Of a stretch of DNA of 56,147 nucleotides, positions 27,159 through 35,908 are shown in pieces. Position 1 is the first letter of the stretch. Each line of letters starts with the position of its first letter. The translations under genes were made by a program, and so were the position numbers. The notes beneath the pieces are model-generated. The model saw only the letters and a program-made list of their open reading frames with translations. It was not told the DNA's origin and did not search any database. Origin of the DNA: TA-20 sp035935115 (GTDB taxonomy: Archaea; Thermoproteota; Nitrososphaeria; Nitrososphaerales; Nitrosopumilaceae); assembly GCA_035935115.1 (NCBI GenBank), contig DASYXK010000006.1, positions 1 through 56,147 on the forward strand. Direction: 5' to 3'.

Positions 27159-27800
27159 TTATTTTTTTCTATTCATTTTGTAAGTCTCAATAACAGTGAC
27201 TACAAAAGCAGCAGCAAACAAACCTAATGGCATTGATAACCACATCGCATGTCTAAAGAATGCAAGATTTACTGTTTCTGCAGTAAGTATGCATGCACTT
27301 TCCGCAGTAATTAGAATGTAAATACTGGTCTTGATTATATCCTTGGCATTTGGCAACTCGATTAGGTATGGAATATTTTTGATTCCAATCCAGCAGTTTT
27401 GAAAAGTAATCTTTAGATTAGAAATAAATCCAATATTGCTTCCTTGTTCTAGTGCAGAACAGCATCCACCCAATCCATGTTTTTGATTGTATCTTCCAAC
27501 TATAGTACAAAATGTAGTAAGACTTGCAAGACCATAACCTAGAGCATATGACATGATTATTCCAAATAGATCATTATAGCCAAACAGTACAAATGATATG
27601 CCTTGTCCTATCTGGGATGACAGAATACACAACATTATAATTCCAACAGCAGAAGGGTACGAGTTTTTGATTTGATTCAGAAATGATGGTGATTTTTCTA
27701 ATTTAGGAATTGAAACACAGCAACACGTTCCTGTTGGACAGACTGTACACTTGGAGTCTTCCGTACATTTACAATCAGCGCAAGAACAGTTTAGCAACAT
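27159..27800 (-). CDS. Membrane protein with Cys-rich metal-binding N terminus
   Basis: A 213-residue protein. The first 30 residues contain ten cysteines (CSCADCKC, CTVC, TCCC), metallothionein-like. Then come about four membrane helices near residues 50-66, 78-97, 158-175 and 185-205. The cysteine cluster would sit at a membrane face and could sense or bind metal such as Cu or Zn. No known transporter motif is seen. Confidence 0.65.
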   Translation of the reverse strand: MLLNCSCADCKCTEDSKCTVCPTGTCCCVSIPKLEKSPSFLNQIKNSYPSAVGIIMLCILSSQIGQGISFVLFGYNDLFGIIMSYALGYGLASLTTFCTIVGRYNQKHGLGGCCSALEQGSNIGFISNLKITFQNCWIGIKNIPYLIELPNAKDIIKTSIYILITAESACILTAETVNLAFFRHAMWLSMPLGLFAAAFVVTVIETYKMNRKK

Positions 27801-27904
27801 GCAATATACTCACTTCTTACTTATTAAATATCTGAAATTCTAACATTAATTCTGTGCAGACTCTCACAGGTCTGAACCCAAAAACATTATTTATTGTAAA
27901 TTAA

Positions 27905-28471
27905 TTAGATGGTAAAAGTTTCTATTTTTCCAGAAGATATGATTTCTGAAACCTTGTGTCTTAGAACATCGACATCTATTTTATAGTATTTACCAGAAGA
28001 GTTGCCAAACTTTTCCATCGCTCGCTTTAGAATGGAAAGACAAATGTCATCTTCGTTTTTCTGATGGTGCACAAAGGCCGCAGCAACAAGAATGACTCCC
28101 TGAACCAAATCCTTTTCGCCTTCGTATGTCTTCTTCCATACACTTTCCAAGATTTCATGGCATTCCCAAAACCTTTCATAATTGAAATATTCCCTTCCCT
28201 TTTCTACCGCTTCCTCTTTTTCCATTTCCTCTTCAACGAGGTACCTTGCATGATCAAGTGGAGATATGGTTTCAAGTTTTTGTACCAAGACGTCCAAGTA
28301 TTCTTTTGATATGGACACATCAAACTCTATGTATCTGCTTGAAACTCTCGTATCTCTTACAATTGCATGCATTCCAGCAACAAGCTTGTCAGCTTGGGAC
28401 AGGAGCTTTTTTGCGTCCTGCGGAACAAAACCTGAATTTTTCAGGTGAATCATAAAACGATCCACAGGCAA
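27905..28471 (-). CDS. DUF309 domain protein
   Basis: A 188-residue protein. The N-terminal ~80 residues are an uncharacterised alpha/beta segment. The C-terminal half carries the DUF309 signature FWECHEILESVW and then GVILVAAAFVHHQ. The conserved His/Glu pair suggests a metal-binding helical bundle. Function unknown. It is divergent from eS24 across 75 bp. Confidence 0.75.
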   Translation of the reverse strand: MPVDRFMIHLKNSGFVPQDAKKLLSQADKLVAGMHAIVRDTRVSSRYIEFDVSISKEYLDVLVQKLETISPLDHARYLVEEEMEKEEAVEKGREYFNYERFWECHEILESVWKKTYEGEKDLVQGVILVAAAFVHHQKNEDDICLSILKRAMEKFGNSSGKYYKIDVDVLRHKVSEIISSGKIETFTI

Positions 28472-28546
28472 ACAATGGTTTAATTTCTTAAATTTGTTAG
28501 CAATTTTCGTTAAGATTATATGAACAATTAAGAGGACTTGGAATAC

Positions 28547-28993
28547 ATGTCAATGATCGAAGTCACAAGTGATGTAAAGAACAGCCTACTTGCAAGAAGG
28601 GAGATCACATGCACGTTTAAGGGACTGGCCGGCAAGCTAAAAAGACTAGAAGCAGTTGACGTGGTATCAAAACATTTCAAGATTGATGGCAAAGTCATAG
28701 TTCCAATCAAATTACAAAATGAAACCGGAAGACCAATGGTTTCAGGTACGTTTTACATTTATGATGATGAAAAATTGGCAAGACAGCATGTCAAGCCGGC
28801 AATTTTTGAGAGACTAGACAAGGCAAAGGCTGGCGGTGAAAAAGCAGGAGAGGTAAAGGAAGCACCGGCAGAGAAAGTAGAAGAGAAAAAGGAAGAAAAG
28901 CCAAAAGAAAAGGAAGTGGAGAAAAAAGAAGCTCCAAAAAAATCTGAGGAAAAAAAGGCAGCCGATGAGCCAAAAAAGGAAGAGAGTAAGTAA
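28547..28993 (+). CDS. rps24e: Ribosomal protein eS24 with Lys/Glu-rich tail
   Basis: About 148 residues: an eS24 domain at residues 1-92 (NSLLARREITCTF, VIVPIKLQNETGRP), then a 50-residue low-complexity tail rich in Lys, Glu, Ala and Pro. The core is normal, but the tail is longer than usual. The TTG at 28538 is open too, but ATG 28547 sits 25-34 nt after AGATTATATG. Its stop overlaps by 1 nt the start of eS31. Confidence 0.92.
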   Translation: MSMIEVTSDVKNSLLARREITCTFKGLAGKLKRLEAVDVVSKHFKIDGKVIVPIKLQNETGRPMVSGTFYIYDDEKLARQHVKPAIFERLDKAKAGGEKAGEVKEAPAEKVEEKKEEKPKEKEVEKKEAPKKSEEKKAADEPKKEESK

Positions 28994-29187
28994 TGGCGGG
29001 AGGAAAGAAAGCAGCTGGAGGCAAAAAAGGTTCGAGCCCCAGTGTCTACAAATATTACAAAATTAAAGGAGAAAAGGCAGAAAAACTGCGAAAGGAATGC
29101 GATAGATGTGGCAAGGGAGTGTTCATGTCAGAGCACAAAAACAGACGCACTTGCGGCAAATGCGGTCTTACTGAATTTATACAATAA
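28993..29187 (+). CDS. rps27ae: Ribosomal protein eS31 (S27ae)
   Basis: A 64-residue zinc-ribbon protein of the small subunit. CDRCGKGVF and CGKCG supply four Cys. There is no ubiquitin fusion, unlike eukaryotic forms. The ATG overlaps the eS24 stop by 1 nt. It ends exactly where the convergent HExxH gene ends. Confidence 0.94.
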   Translation: MAGGKKAAGGKKGSSPSVYKYYKIKGEKAEKLRKECDRCGKGVFMSEHKNRRTCGKCGLTEFIQ

Positions 29188-29901
29188 TTAGTAATACTTT
29201 TTCTTGCGAAGTTTTGACATTTTTTGTGCAAGCTCATCAAGCTTTGATTCTAGTTTTGGATCAATCTTGGTTTTAGCAAGGATTTCTGATGGAATTTTGG
29301 CAATGTTTGTATCCATAGTTATCTTTGTAGTTGGCAGGTTTTTTTCTATCCAGAATTTGACCACCTTGTCTTCAAGCTTGTAGTCTCTAAATCCTTCAGG
29401 AAATTTCTTTGTAATATGTAAAAGCAAGGTTTTGTCATCAAATACGGCCCTTGGATCAAAAAGTCTAGTTGCATCCGAATATGCACTTTCAAACAGGTTC
29501 CCTGAAAGCTCATCAGAGAGAATTTCCATTTTTGATATACGGCGTGCTAGTTCCAGATAGTGTAGGAATTCGTGAGCCAAAATGGCATGTATTGTTCCCT
29601 TTAGGCCAAAGGCTACAAGTGGCGCAGTGATTTGAATTATGATTTCAAGTTTTTCTGCAATAACAACAGGTGTTGTCCTGGCAAACAAGATTCCAAGATC
29701 AGTTGAGCTATGAGAGTGTGACAATACGATAGATGGTTCTACATATGCGATTGGAAAGTTGATTCCCGATGCCTTTTCTATTCTGTCTATTCCTTCTATT
29801 ACTATAGGAAACCTTTCTGTTATGGTATGATAGATCTTGTCAGGCAAAAGACCGTTTTTGTGTGCCTCTTGAACTTTTAGTAGCGGATTCAATTGAAACA
29901 A
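29188..29901 (-). CDS. Predicted HExxH metalloprotein of unknown function
   Basis: A 237-residue protein with HEFLH at residues 110-114, preceded by GTIHAILA, a helix context typical of zinc metallopeptidases. The downstream part is helical, without an obvious third ligand I can fix. No signal peptide or membrane helix is visible, so it would be cytoplasmic. It could be a peptidase or a structural relic. It abuts eS31 with a 0-nt gap. Confidence 0.55.
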   Translation of the reverse strand: MFQLNPLLKVQEAHKNGLLPDKIYHTITERFPIVIEGIDRIEKASGINFPIAYVEPSIVLSHSHSSTDLGILFARTTPVVIAEKLEIIIQITAPLVAFGLKGTIHAILAHEFLHYLELARRISKMEILSDELSGNLFESAYSDATRLFDPRAVFDDKTLLLHITKKFPEGFRDYKLEDKVVKFWIEKNLPTTKITMDTNIAKIPSEILAKTKIDPKLESKLDELAQKMSKLRKKKYY

Positions 29902-29995
29902 ACTAGTGCCAGACTATAAAAAAACGTTGAGACTATTTTCAATCACATATCAACAAGACTCAGATTAGCTTGCTAATTGAAAATTTTCAAAACGC

Positions 29996-31156
29996 TTAAT
30001 TTGTAAGCGAGATTTCGTGAAAATCAAACACTTTGCATTTACATTGATTTTCTAGTAGACTGGTCAAGCTTGGCTCCACTTCAGAGCCATTTACAAATCG
30101 CTTAAGGGGAACTCCACCATCTGCTTCCATGAATACTGAAAAAGAGTTGTCAGACATTTTTTTGTATTTTATGTGATAGATTTTTTTCTGGTTTTTCTTT
30201 CCCGAGTTTTCATATACTGATATTGTCTGCTTTTCTAATTTATGAAGCGATTTTAATTGAGATTGCGTGATTTCCTTCTCAGTTTCTACCTCTATTTCTA
30301 TTTCTGATTTGAATCGTATAATATCAGATGGAATTTTTTCAATTACCTTGAGATTGTGTATAGTAATACCATCAAGTGATATTTTCTTCTCAGGTTTGAT
30401 TTTTCTTTTGTGCGGGTTGATAACTTTGGCAAAAAATGGCCTGCCTTTTCCTAAGACCAAGCTTGTCTCATCCTCGCTTCCAATCCATGTAATCTTTGTC
30501 TGCTGAGCTCCAAATTTTTCGTATAGAAATTTGGCTATCTTACCTTCTACACTTTCAAATTCAGAGATACCATGAAATTCACATACGTAGCATCCTTTTC
30601 CTCCACAATTTTCACATGGTCTTTGTTTTTGCGGAATGCCTCTTACTGTTTTTGTGTATCTGCCGGAAAGAAAAACAGGTTTTGGTTTTATCTCACACTC
30701 TTCAGTTTTAAAATCAAGCGTAAAAACAATGTCTGGGTTTTGATAATTGACAATTGTTTTTGTTCTCCTGCCAAATCTTTTTCCCATTTCTCGTGTAATG
30801 TCATTTTTTATGCTGTGTATTCCCTTTAGCTTGAATTTGGAACGAATCAGATCATCTCTGTCCAGTATGGATGGCTGGAGTATTGCTCCAATTAAAAACG
30901 ATGAAAATTCATATTCTTTTGACATGTCTAGCATCTTGTTTAGCTGCAAGTCAAGCTTTGACATCAAGTTTTTACAAATGTAGCATGATTTTGGATTTTT
31001 TTGTTTTAGAATACTTCTAATTTTGTTTCCCAATCTTCCATAAGAAATCAAACCAAGTTTTGGAGCAAATATTCTTCCAAGACAATTATCACAAAGATGA
31101 TGTTCTTTTAAAATTGCTCTTGTTTCTTGTATTATACCATCAATGTTTTTCATCAT
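29996..31156 (-). CDS. pus10: tRNA pseudouridine synthase Pus10
   Basis: A 386-residue archaeal Pus10, which makes pseudouridine in the tRNA T-loop (positions 54/55). N-terminal Cys pairs C22/C25 and C58/C61 form a zinc site. RYTKTVRGIPQ and the catalytic D229 in GSEDETSLVLGKGRPF mark the core. A second cluster CENCGGKGCYVC at 181-192 is also present. It is divergent from the J-domain gene's region and appears monocistronic. Confidence 0.93.
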   Translation of the reverse strand: MMKNIDGIIQETRAILKEHHLCDNCLGRIFAPKLGLISYGRLGNKIRSILKQKNPKSCYICKNLMSKLDLQLNKMLDMSKEYEFSSFLIGAILQPSILDRDDLIRSKFKLKGIHSIKNDITREMGKRFGRRTKTIVNYQNPDIVFTLDFKTEECEIKPKPVFLSGRYTKTVRGIPQKQRPCENCGGKGCYVCEFHGISEFESVEGKIAKFLYEKFGAQQTKITWIGSEDETSLVLGKGRPFFAKVINPHKRKIKPEKKISLDGITIHNLKVIEKIPSDIIRFKSEIEIEVETEKEITQSQLKSLHKLEKQTISVYENSGKKNQKKIYHIKYKKMSDNSFSVFMEADGGVPLKRFVNGSEVEPSLTSLLENQCKCKVFDFHEISLTN

Positions 31157-31240
31157 TTGTTGTTCATATAATCATGTAAAAAAGCAGGCTTTATGCATAA
31201 TTATATTTCAAAATTCATTTACATATGCAATATAAACGAC

Positions 31241-31933
31241 TTACCACGGATATAGTGATCTTTCTGATTCTTTATCTTTAACACTGATTGCCTTGGTAGG
31301 GCATGTCTGGGCAGCATCTAGTATCTTTTCAAGTCTAGCCCCTCTCTCATTTATCACGTGTGATTTGGGATTTACCCGGACATTTTTATCCACTGCAAAT
31401 ACTGATGGTGCAATAGTTTCACAGCTGCAACAGGCTATGCAGCGGCTAGGATCTACGTTTACTGAAACTAGTGTTTCCTTTTCTTGCTCTATTGGTTCTG
31501 GTTCTACTTTGGAAGACTCTGATCTTATCTTTTCATAATTCTCCCAAAAGGTCTTTTCATAGTATTTCCAAAAATCTTGATATGCATTTTCCGTTTGTCT
31601 GGCATATCTACTCCAGTCTTCCTCAGGGGAACGATCATTTGGTCTTGCACCCCAAGATTGTTTGTGTGAATCAAAATCATATTCTTTGTTGTAATTCTTG
31701 CCAGTATATTCCGAAGTGTTTCTTGAATCGTGTGTTTTGTGTGTGATTCTTTTATGTTCTGTTTTTAAAAATTGATATGCTTCTGCAACCGTTTTGAATC
31801 TTTTACCATCATCCTCTGACATGTTTTTGTCAGGATGAAATTTCAGTACCAATTGTCTATAGGCAGATTTTATTTCTTTAAACGAGGCATCATTTTTGAC
31901 ACCTAATATTTGATAACACTGATAACTATTCAT
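31241..31933 (-). CDS. DnaJ-ferredoxin fusion protein
   Basis: A 230-residue protein. The N-terminal J domain has HPD at 33-35. A tyrosine/tryptophan-rich linker (residues ~75-140) follows. The C-terminal ferredoxin domain has C165, C168, C171 and C211, matching Cx2Cx2C ... CP of a 4Fe-4S fold. Such J-ferredoxins are known from chloroplasts and thaumarchaea and have been discussed as a transfer between them. It should couple Hsp70 recruitment to a redox cluster. It runs in the same direction as SRP54. Confidence 0.9.
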   Translation of the reverse strand: MNSYQCYQILGVKNDASFKEIKSAYRQLVLKFHPDKNMSEDDGKRFKTVAEAYQFLKTEHKRITHKTHDSRNTSEYTGKNYNKEYDFDSHKQSWGARPNDRSPEEDWSRYARQTENAYQDFWKYYEKTFWENYEKIRSESSKVEPEPIEQEKETLVSVNVDPSRCIACCSCETIAPSVFAVDKNVRVNPKSHVINERGARLEKILDAAQTCPTKAISVKDKESERSLYPW

Positions 31934-32000
31934 AGATATTATTCGTGGAACTATTTTAAAAACAGTTAGATCATTTTTGATATCAATTTAGAACGTAAAA

Positions 32001-33326
32001 TTACCCCAAACCCATTTTTCTTAGCATGCCTTGCATCTGTCTTCCCTTTGAGGCCTTCATCATGGTTTTAGAATTTTTATACGCTTTCAAAAGATCTTTT
32101 ACCTCGTGTTCTGGCCATCCAGCACCTCTAGCAATTCGTTTTATTCTTGATGCATTCAAAAGATCAGGGTCTTCTTTTTCAAGTTTCGTCATGGATTGGA
32201 TTATGTATCTCCATTTTTCCATCTTCTCTTCTTGTGCGTCAAGCTGGTCTTCTTTTACCATTCCAGACATGCCAGGCATGTTATCCAATATACTGCGCAG
32301 TCCCCCTGCTTTAGTTGCCTGCTCAATTTGAAAGTAAAAATCTTCCATGTTCATTTTTCCATGCGAAATACGCTTTACTCGTTCTTCATCACCTTCAGTC
32401 TCAAGTCTTTTTGCCATATCAAGTAAAGCTTGAATGTCTCCCATGCCAAGCAATCTTCCAACAAATCTAGTAGGTGAAAATTTCTCCAAATCATCAATTC
32501 TTTCCCCTGTACCAATGTACATTATCTGGGCACCAGTTGCTGATGCAGCAGCTAGTGCCCCTCCTCCTTTTGCAGAACTGTCAAGCTTTGTTATTATGAT
32601 TCCCCCAACAGGTGCTGTCTTGTGAAATGCTTCTGCCTGGTTGTAGCATTGCTGGCCTATCGTGCCATCTATGACTAGTAACGTAAGATCCTGGTTTGCA
32701 ACTTTACTTATCTGCTTCATCTCTTCAAGCAAGTCTTTTTCTTCCTTGTGTCTTCCAGCAGTATCAATCAGTATGACATCAAAATTAGAATTTTCAAAAT
32801 GTTTCAAACCATTTTTAACAATTTGCGGCGAGTCAGAGTTTCCCTCTTCCCCATAGACTTCTACATTTGCCTTTTCACACATTGTTTTAAGCTGTGTTAG
32901 TGCACCTGGTCGAAAAGTATCTGCACCAATTACTGCGACTCTATATCCAGATTTAGTCAAATATTTGGCAAGTTTAGCTGTTATGGTGGTCTTTCCACTC
33001 CCTTGAATTCCAAGCATGAGCACCTTGTTTAGTTTGCCAGGCTGGAACACATACTGTTTTTCAGTACCAAGAAGCTTTGCCAATTCATCATACAGTATTT
33101 TTACGATGTGATCTTTTCTGGAAAGACCTGGCGGAGGAGTCTCATTTAAAGAGCGTTCCTCCAGATTTTTTGTTATCTCAAAAACCAGTTTGACATTAAC
33201 ATCAGACTGCAATAGTGCTCTTTGAATGTCCTTTGCCAATTCCTTGATTAGTGCCTCGTCTATTCCTGAAGAGTTTACTATTTTTTTCAGTGCCGCCCTA
33301 AGACCGTTTTTTAAATTATCAAGCAT
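32001..33326 (-). CDS. srp54: Signal recognition particle GTPase SRP54 (Ffh)
   Basis: A 441-residue NG-M protein of co-translational targeting. GIQGSGKTT at 106-114 is the P-loop, DTAGRHKEE and TKLDSSAKGG complete the GTPase, and the Met-rich M domain closes the protein. SRP19 is at 42.0 kb. It is the 3' partner of Dph6, 4 nt away. Confidence 0.97.
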   Translation of the reverse strand: MLDNLKNGLRAALKKIVNSSGIDEALIKELAKDIQRALLQSDVNVKLVFEITKNLEERSLNETPPPGLSRKDHIVKILYDELAKLLGTEKQYVFQPGKLNKVLMLGIQGSGKTTITAKLAKYLTKSGYRVAVIGADTFRPGALTQLKTMCEKANVEVYGEEGNSDSPQIVKNGLKHFENSNFDVILIDTAGRHKEEKDLLEEMKQISKVANQDLTLLVIDGTIGQQCYNQAEAFHKTAPVGGIIITKLDSSAKGGGALAAASATGAQIMYIGTGERIDDLEKFSPTRFVGRLLGMGDIQALLDMAKRLETEGDEERVKRISHGKMNMEDFYFQIEQATKAGGLRSILDNMPGMSGMVKEDQLDAQEEKMEKWRYIIQSMTKLEKEDPDLLNASRIKRIARGAGWPEHEVKDLLKAYKNSKTMMKASKGRQMQGMLRKMGLG

Positions 33327-33330
33327 GACA

Positions 33331-34011
33331 TTATTCCAAGATTGCCTCGGTTATTTCAAATCTTCCTCTGTATCCATCCCAAGTCTTGTTGGATTGAATG
33401 ATTTTCAGTGGCGATGCAAATAGAGGACATCCCAAAACAAGACTTTCTGCTTCGCCACCTTCAAAGGACAAATTAAATCCATGTTTTAAAGAAAGTTTTT
33501 CAAGATTTTCAACATCTGCCATTGTGATTTCTCTGCCAAGCCATGAATCATCCAATCCATCTGATGAAACACTTGTGATTATAAATTTAAAACCAGATTC
33601 AATTAATTTTTTCATGTATTGTTTTTGATCTATATTCCACAATGGGGATATGATTTTCAAGTTTAATTTGTTACACACATTTTCAAAATGATTTTTTTGA
33701 AATTCTGATAATATTCCACCATGAACTATTCCTTCAATTCCAAAAGCTTGCCTTGCCTGTCCCAAAAGAAATTCCATTTCGTATAATTCTATTTTGGTGT
33801 CATCTGATATGGCATAACTAGAAAGTTGTGGTAGCTTCATGGATTGAGCTTGAAGCATTGTCATGGAAAGATTTGGGTAATGAAGAAATTGGCTTTCATC
33901 AGACAATGGAAAAATTGTCACCACACACACCACATCATGTCCTTCTTTTTTTGCCTGGTAAATTGCAAATGTGCTGTCTTTGCCGCCAGAAAATAATGCC
34001 GCTAGTTTCAA
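33331..34011 (-). CDS. dph6: Diphthamide synthase Dph6 (diphthine-ammonia ligase)
   Basis: A 226-residue PP-loop ATPase with ALFSGGKDST at the start. It catalyses the amidation that completes diphthamide on elongation factor 2. The family motif GGEAESLVLGCPLF is near the C terminus. It lies 4 nt before SRP54. Confidence 0.9.
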   Translation of the reverse strand: MKLAALFSGGKDSTFAIYQAKKEGHDVVCVVTIFPLSDESQFLHYPNLSMTMLQAQSMKLPQLSSYAISDDTKIELYEMEFLLGQARQAFGIEGIVHGGILSEFQKNHFENVCNKLNLKIISPLWNIDQKQYMKKLIESGFKFIITSVSSDGLDDSWLGREITMADVENLEKLSLKHGFNLSFEGGEAESLVLGCPLFASPLKIIQSNKTWDGYRGRFEITEAILE

Positions 34012-34038
34012 ATCTCAATGGTAGAACAGTATATCAAT

Positions 34039-34173
34039 TTAATTTTTTTCCATCTGGGATACTTGTTTTAGGCATTTTTCACACAATGTTAGATGGTCCT
34101 TTACTGTAATCTCTACGTTTGACGATAGGCAAACGTGGCAGAGACCTTTCATGTATACCAGTTTAGTCATCAT
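34039..34173 (-). CDS. Small CxxC zinc-finger protein
   Basis: A 44-residue protein with two Cys pairs (CHVC and CEKC) spaced by about 20 residues, like a minimal zinc ribbon. Two ATG codons start the frame at 34173 and 34170; an internal ATG at 34152 would fit a TATA-like TTATACTA about 30 nt upstream. It is transcribed toward Dph6 and lies just after the C/D box RNA. Function unknown. Confidence 0.6.
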   Translation of the reverse strand: MMTKLVYMKGLCHVCLSSNVEITVKDHLTLCEKCLKQVSQMEKN

Positions 34174-34214
34174 GTAGTATAACTTATTCTATGAAATCAT
34201 GCCTAGAAAAGCCT

Positions 34215-34280
34215 GGATGCCTCAATTCTCATAATCTTCATCACACTATCAGAAGGCTTTTCTCCTCATCATCAGCATCC
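34215..34280 (-). ncRNA. C/D box sRNA
   Basis: A 66-nt reverse-strand RNA with a terminal stem GGATGC/GCATCC (34280-34275 with 34220-34215). Inside are C box ATGATGA (34272-34266), D' CTGA (34252-34249), C' GTGATGA (34244-34238) and a D-like TTGA (34225-34222). Guides are 13 nt and 12 nt, close to the archaeal 12-nt rule, and the D'-C' spacer is 4 nt. It begins 4 nt after the aIF5A stop, so it probably matures from that transcript. The D box (TTGA, not CTGA) is the one deviation. Target sites in rRNA or tRNA are unknown. Confidence 0.8.
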
Positions 34281-34284
34281 AAAA

Positions 34285-34692
34285 CTAGCTTTTGATTCGG
34301 ACTATAATAGTTCTGTCCATTACCTTCCAGTATTCAACATCCAATCCTTGAATAACCTTGTCTTTTATCTCATCTTCAATTTGGGACACGTCAAAGACCT
34401 CAAATGATTCAGAGTCCATCACCTGTGTGATAGAATCAGTTTTTGATATGACAGAGCCTACTCGTTTGTCAATTAGCGGCACCTGCACCTGTGCGCTCAC
34501 TGGAGAAACATGCGGATATTTTTTTTTGTCAAATATTCCTACTGCAACAATTCTTGCTTTTGCAGCTCCATGTTTTCCTGGCTTGCTGGTATCATATTCT
34601 ACAATTTTGCATGGTTCAGCATTTGGACTGTCAACCGGAAGTAAAATGTAAGAACCAATTTTTAGCGCACCAAGCTCAGACGGTTTACTCAT
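34285..34692 (-). CDS. aif5A: Translation factor aIF5A (hypusine-containing)
   Basis: A 135-residue aIF5A, which relieves stalled peptide bond formation. K40 in SKPGKHGAAKARIV is the hypusine (or deoxyhypusine) site. A TTG at 34698 extends the frame, but ATG 34692 has TATA-like GTTATATACT about 26 nt upstream. The C/D box RNA sits 4 nt after its stop. Confidence 0.94.
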   Translation of the reverse strand: MSKPSELGALKIGSYILLPVDSPNAEPCKIVEYDTSKPGKHGAAKARIVAVGIFDKKKYPHVSPVSAQVQVPLIDKRVGSVISKTDSITQVMDSESFEVFDVSQIEDEIKDKVIQGLDVEYWKVMDRTIIVRIKS

Positions 34693-34727
34693 CACCAAAA
34701 CAGAATTTGGCAGAGTATATAACTTTT

Positions 34728-35339
34728 CTATTTAATTTTATCAATAACGGAAAGGGAAACAAGGTTTGTTATTTTGATCCCTTTTCTTGCAACTTCACGT
34801 CTTGTCTTTTCACAATACTTGTTGTCGCTCTGGTGTGAATCATTGCTTGCTATCTCTAGTACGACCAAGTTATTTCCATATGGAAACGTAAACTTTTGAT
34901 CTCGAGTTGAAGAAAGATCGAGCTGACCCGTTACTGCTCTTCTTACTTTGTTGCGTTTTCCAATAATTGTGGCAACATCAATCATGTCCTCTTTTGATTG
35001 CCCATGCTCCAAATAATATACAGATATCAAGTTCAGGTCACCTTGTGTTTCTCGCTGAAAAAATTCTCCATGTTTAGTAAAAACAAAAGAGGCTTTTTCC
35101 TGCTTGTATTTCTCAACTTCAGACATCATGGTTTTTTGATCGTTAAATTTGGCAAGAAGGTATGTGTTTGCATATGTGGGAAAATAGGCACGTCCGTCCT
35201 CAGAAAATGTAGCAGTAACAAAATACATGTCATCAATGTATGGCGAATTTTGCATAGTTTCCTTTAGCTGAACCGAATTTTCATTATGTAAGTAAGGTGC
35301 ACAAATATAACCCCCATCTGAGGCAGACTTCCCAGACAC
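34728..35339 (-). CDS. Hypothetical protein
   Basis: A 203-residue protein starting at GTG 35339 (MSGKSASDGG). It has strands and helices but no motif I know. It lacks a signal peptide and membrane helices. A beta-rich stretch (NLISVYYLEHGQ) and a Lys-rich end are visible. It ends 30 nt before the aIF5A start, in the same direction. Function unknown. Confidence 0.55.
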   Translation of the reverse strand: MSGKSASDGGYICAPYLHNENSVQLKETMQNSPYIDDMYFVTATFSEDGRAYFPTYANTYLLAKFNDQKTMMSEVEKYKQEKASFVFTKHGEFFQRETQGDLNLISVYYLEHGQSKEDMIDVATIIGKRNKVRRAVTGQLDLSSTRDQKFTFPYGNNLVVLEIASNDSHQSDNKYCEKTRREVARKGIKITNLVSLSVIDKIK

Positions 35340-35381
35340 AAGATCGTCATTTTTCTCATTGCATATATGTGATTTGTTTGG

Positions 35382-35619
35382 TCAAGAATTTTCTCGATCT
35401 ATTATAAAAATGGAATTTTTTTCTATGACACCAATATTAGATATAATAAGTGCAGGTTCAATTTCACGGTAGATTTTAGCGCGTGTATCATCATTTTGTC
35501 TATAGTAAGCTAGTTTCAAGATCGTGTGACCCATCAAAGATTCCAAGGTTATTTTGAAAAATGTTTACTATCCTTTCAAAGAACCTGAAGTCTAAGAAAG
35601 GATGGTCATAAATATTCAA
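35382..35619 (-). pseudogene. Frameshifted small ORF behind the wHTH gene
   Basis: Two good reading frames join with one extra base near 35480. First part: TTG 35619, then IYDHPFLDFRFFERIVNIF until a stop. Second part: YRQNDDTRAKIYREIEPALI and then IIDRENS with a TGA at 35382. Joined they give about 78 residues. The TTG overlaps the end of the wHTH gene, so the frame could be the third gene of that operon. It could be a recent frameshift, a sequencing error or a recoding site. The protein family is unknown. Confidence 0.5.
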
Positions 35620-35908
35620 GACCCATGCGTTCAGTAAAATCATGTATCCTTTCATAGTCCTTTAAAAATTTTTTTCCCCTGTCTGTAAGAAATATTCCGT
35701 TTGCAATACTTATCAGATTCTTCTCTTTTAATTCTTCTAAATGTTTTAACAGACCATCGTAAGACAAATTACTAAGAAATTGAACTCTGGTAGGTCTTAC
35801 AATACTCGTGCTCTTACCTTCTTGCATTATTGAATTCAATATATCAAAGTAAATCTCTAGTTTATTTCTACGTTCACGCCTTTGTGATATTTTCATTTTG
35901 TCTATCAT
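35606..35908 (-). CDS. Winged helix-turn-helix regulator
   Basis: A 100-residue protein resembling archaeal wHTH (HTH_45-like) regulators: helices at 15-30 and 45-65, a recognition stretch SYDGLLKHLEELKEKN, and a wing with IFLTDRGKKFLKDY. The start codon overlaps the end of the seven-helix membrane gene by 4 nt. The pair looks like a membrane sensor with its regulator. Confidence 0.75.
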   Translation of the reverse strand: MIDKMKISQRRERRNKLEIYFDILNSIMQEGKSTSIVRPTRVQFLSNLSYDGLLKHLEELKEKNLISIANGIFLTDRGKKFLKDYERIHDFTERMGLEYL

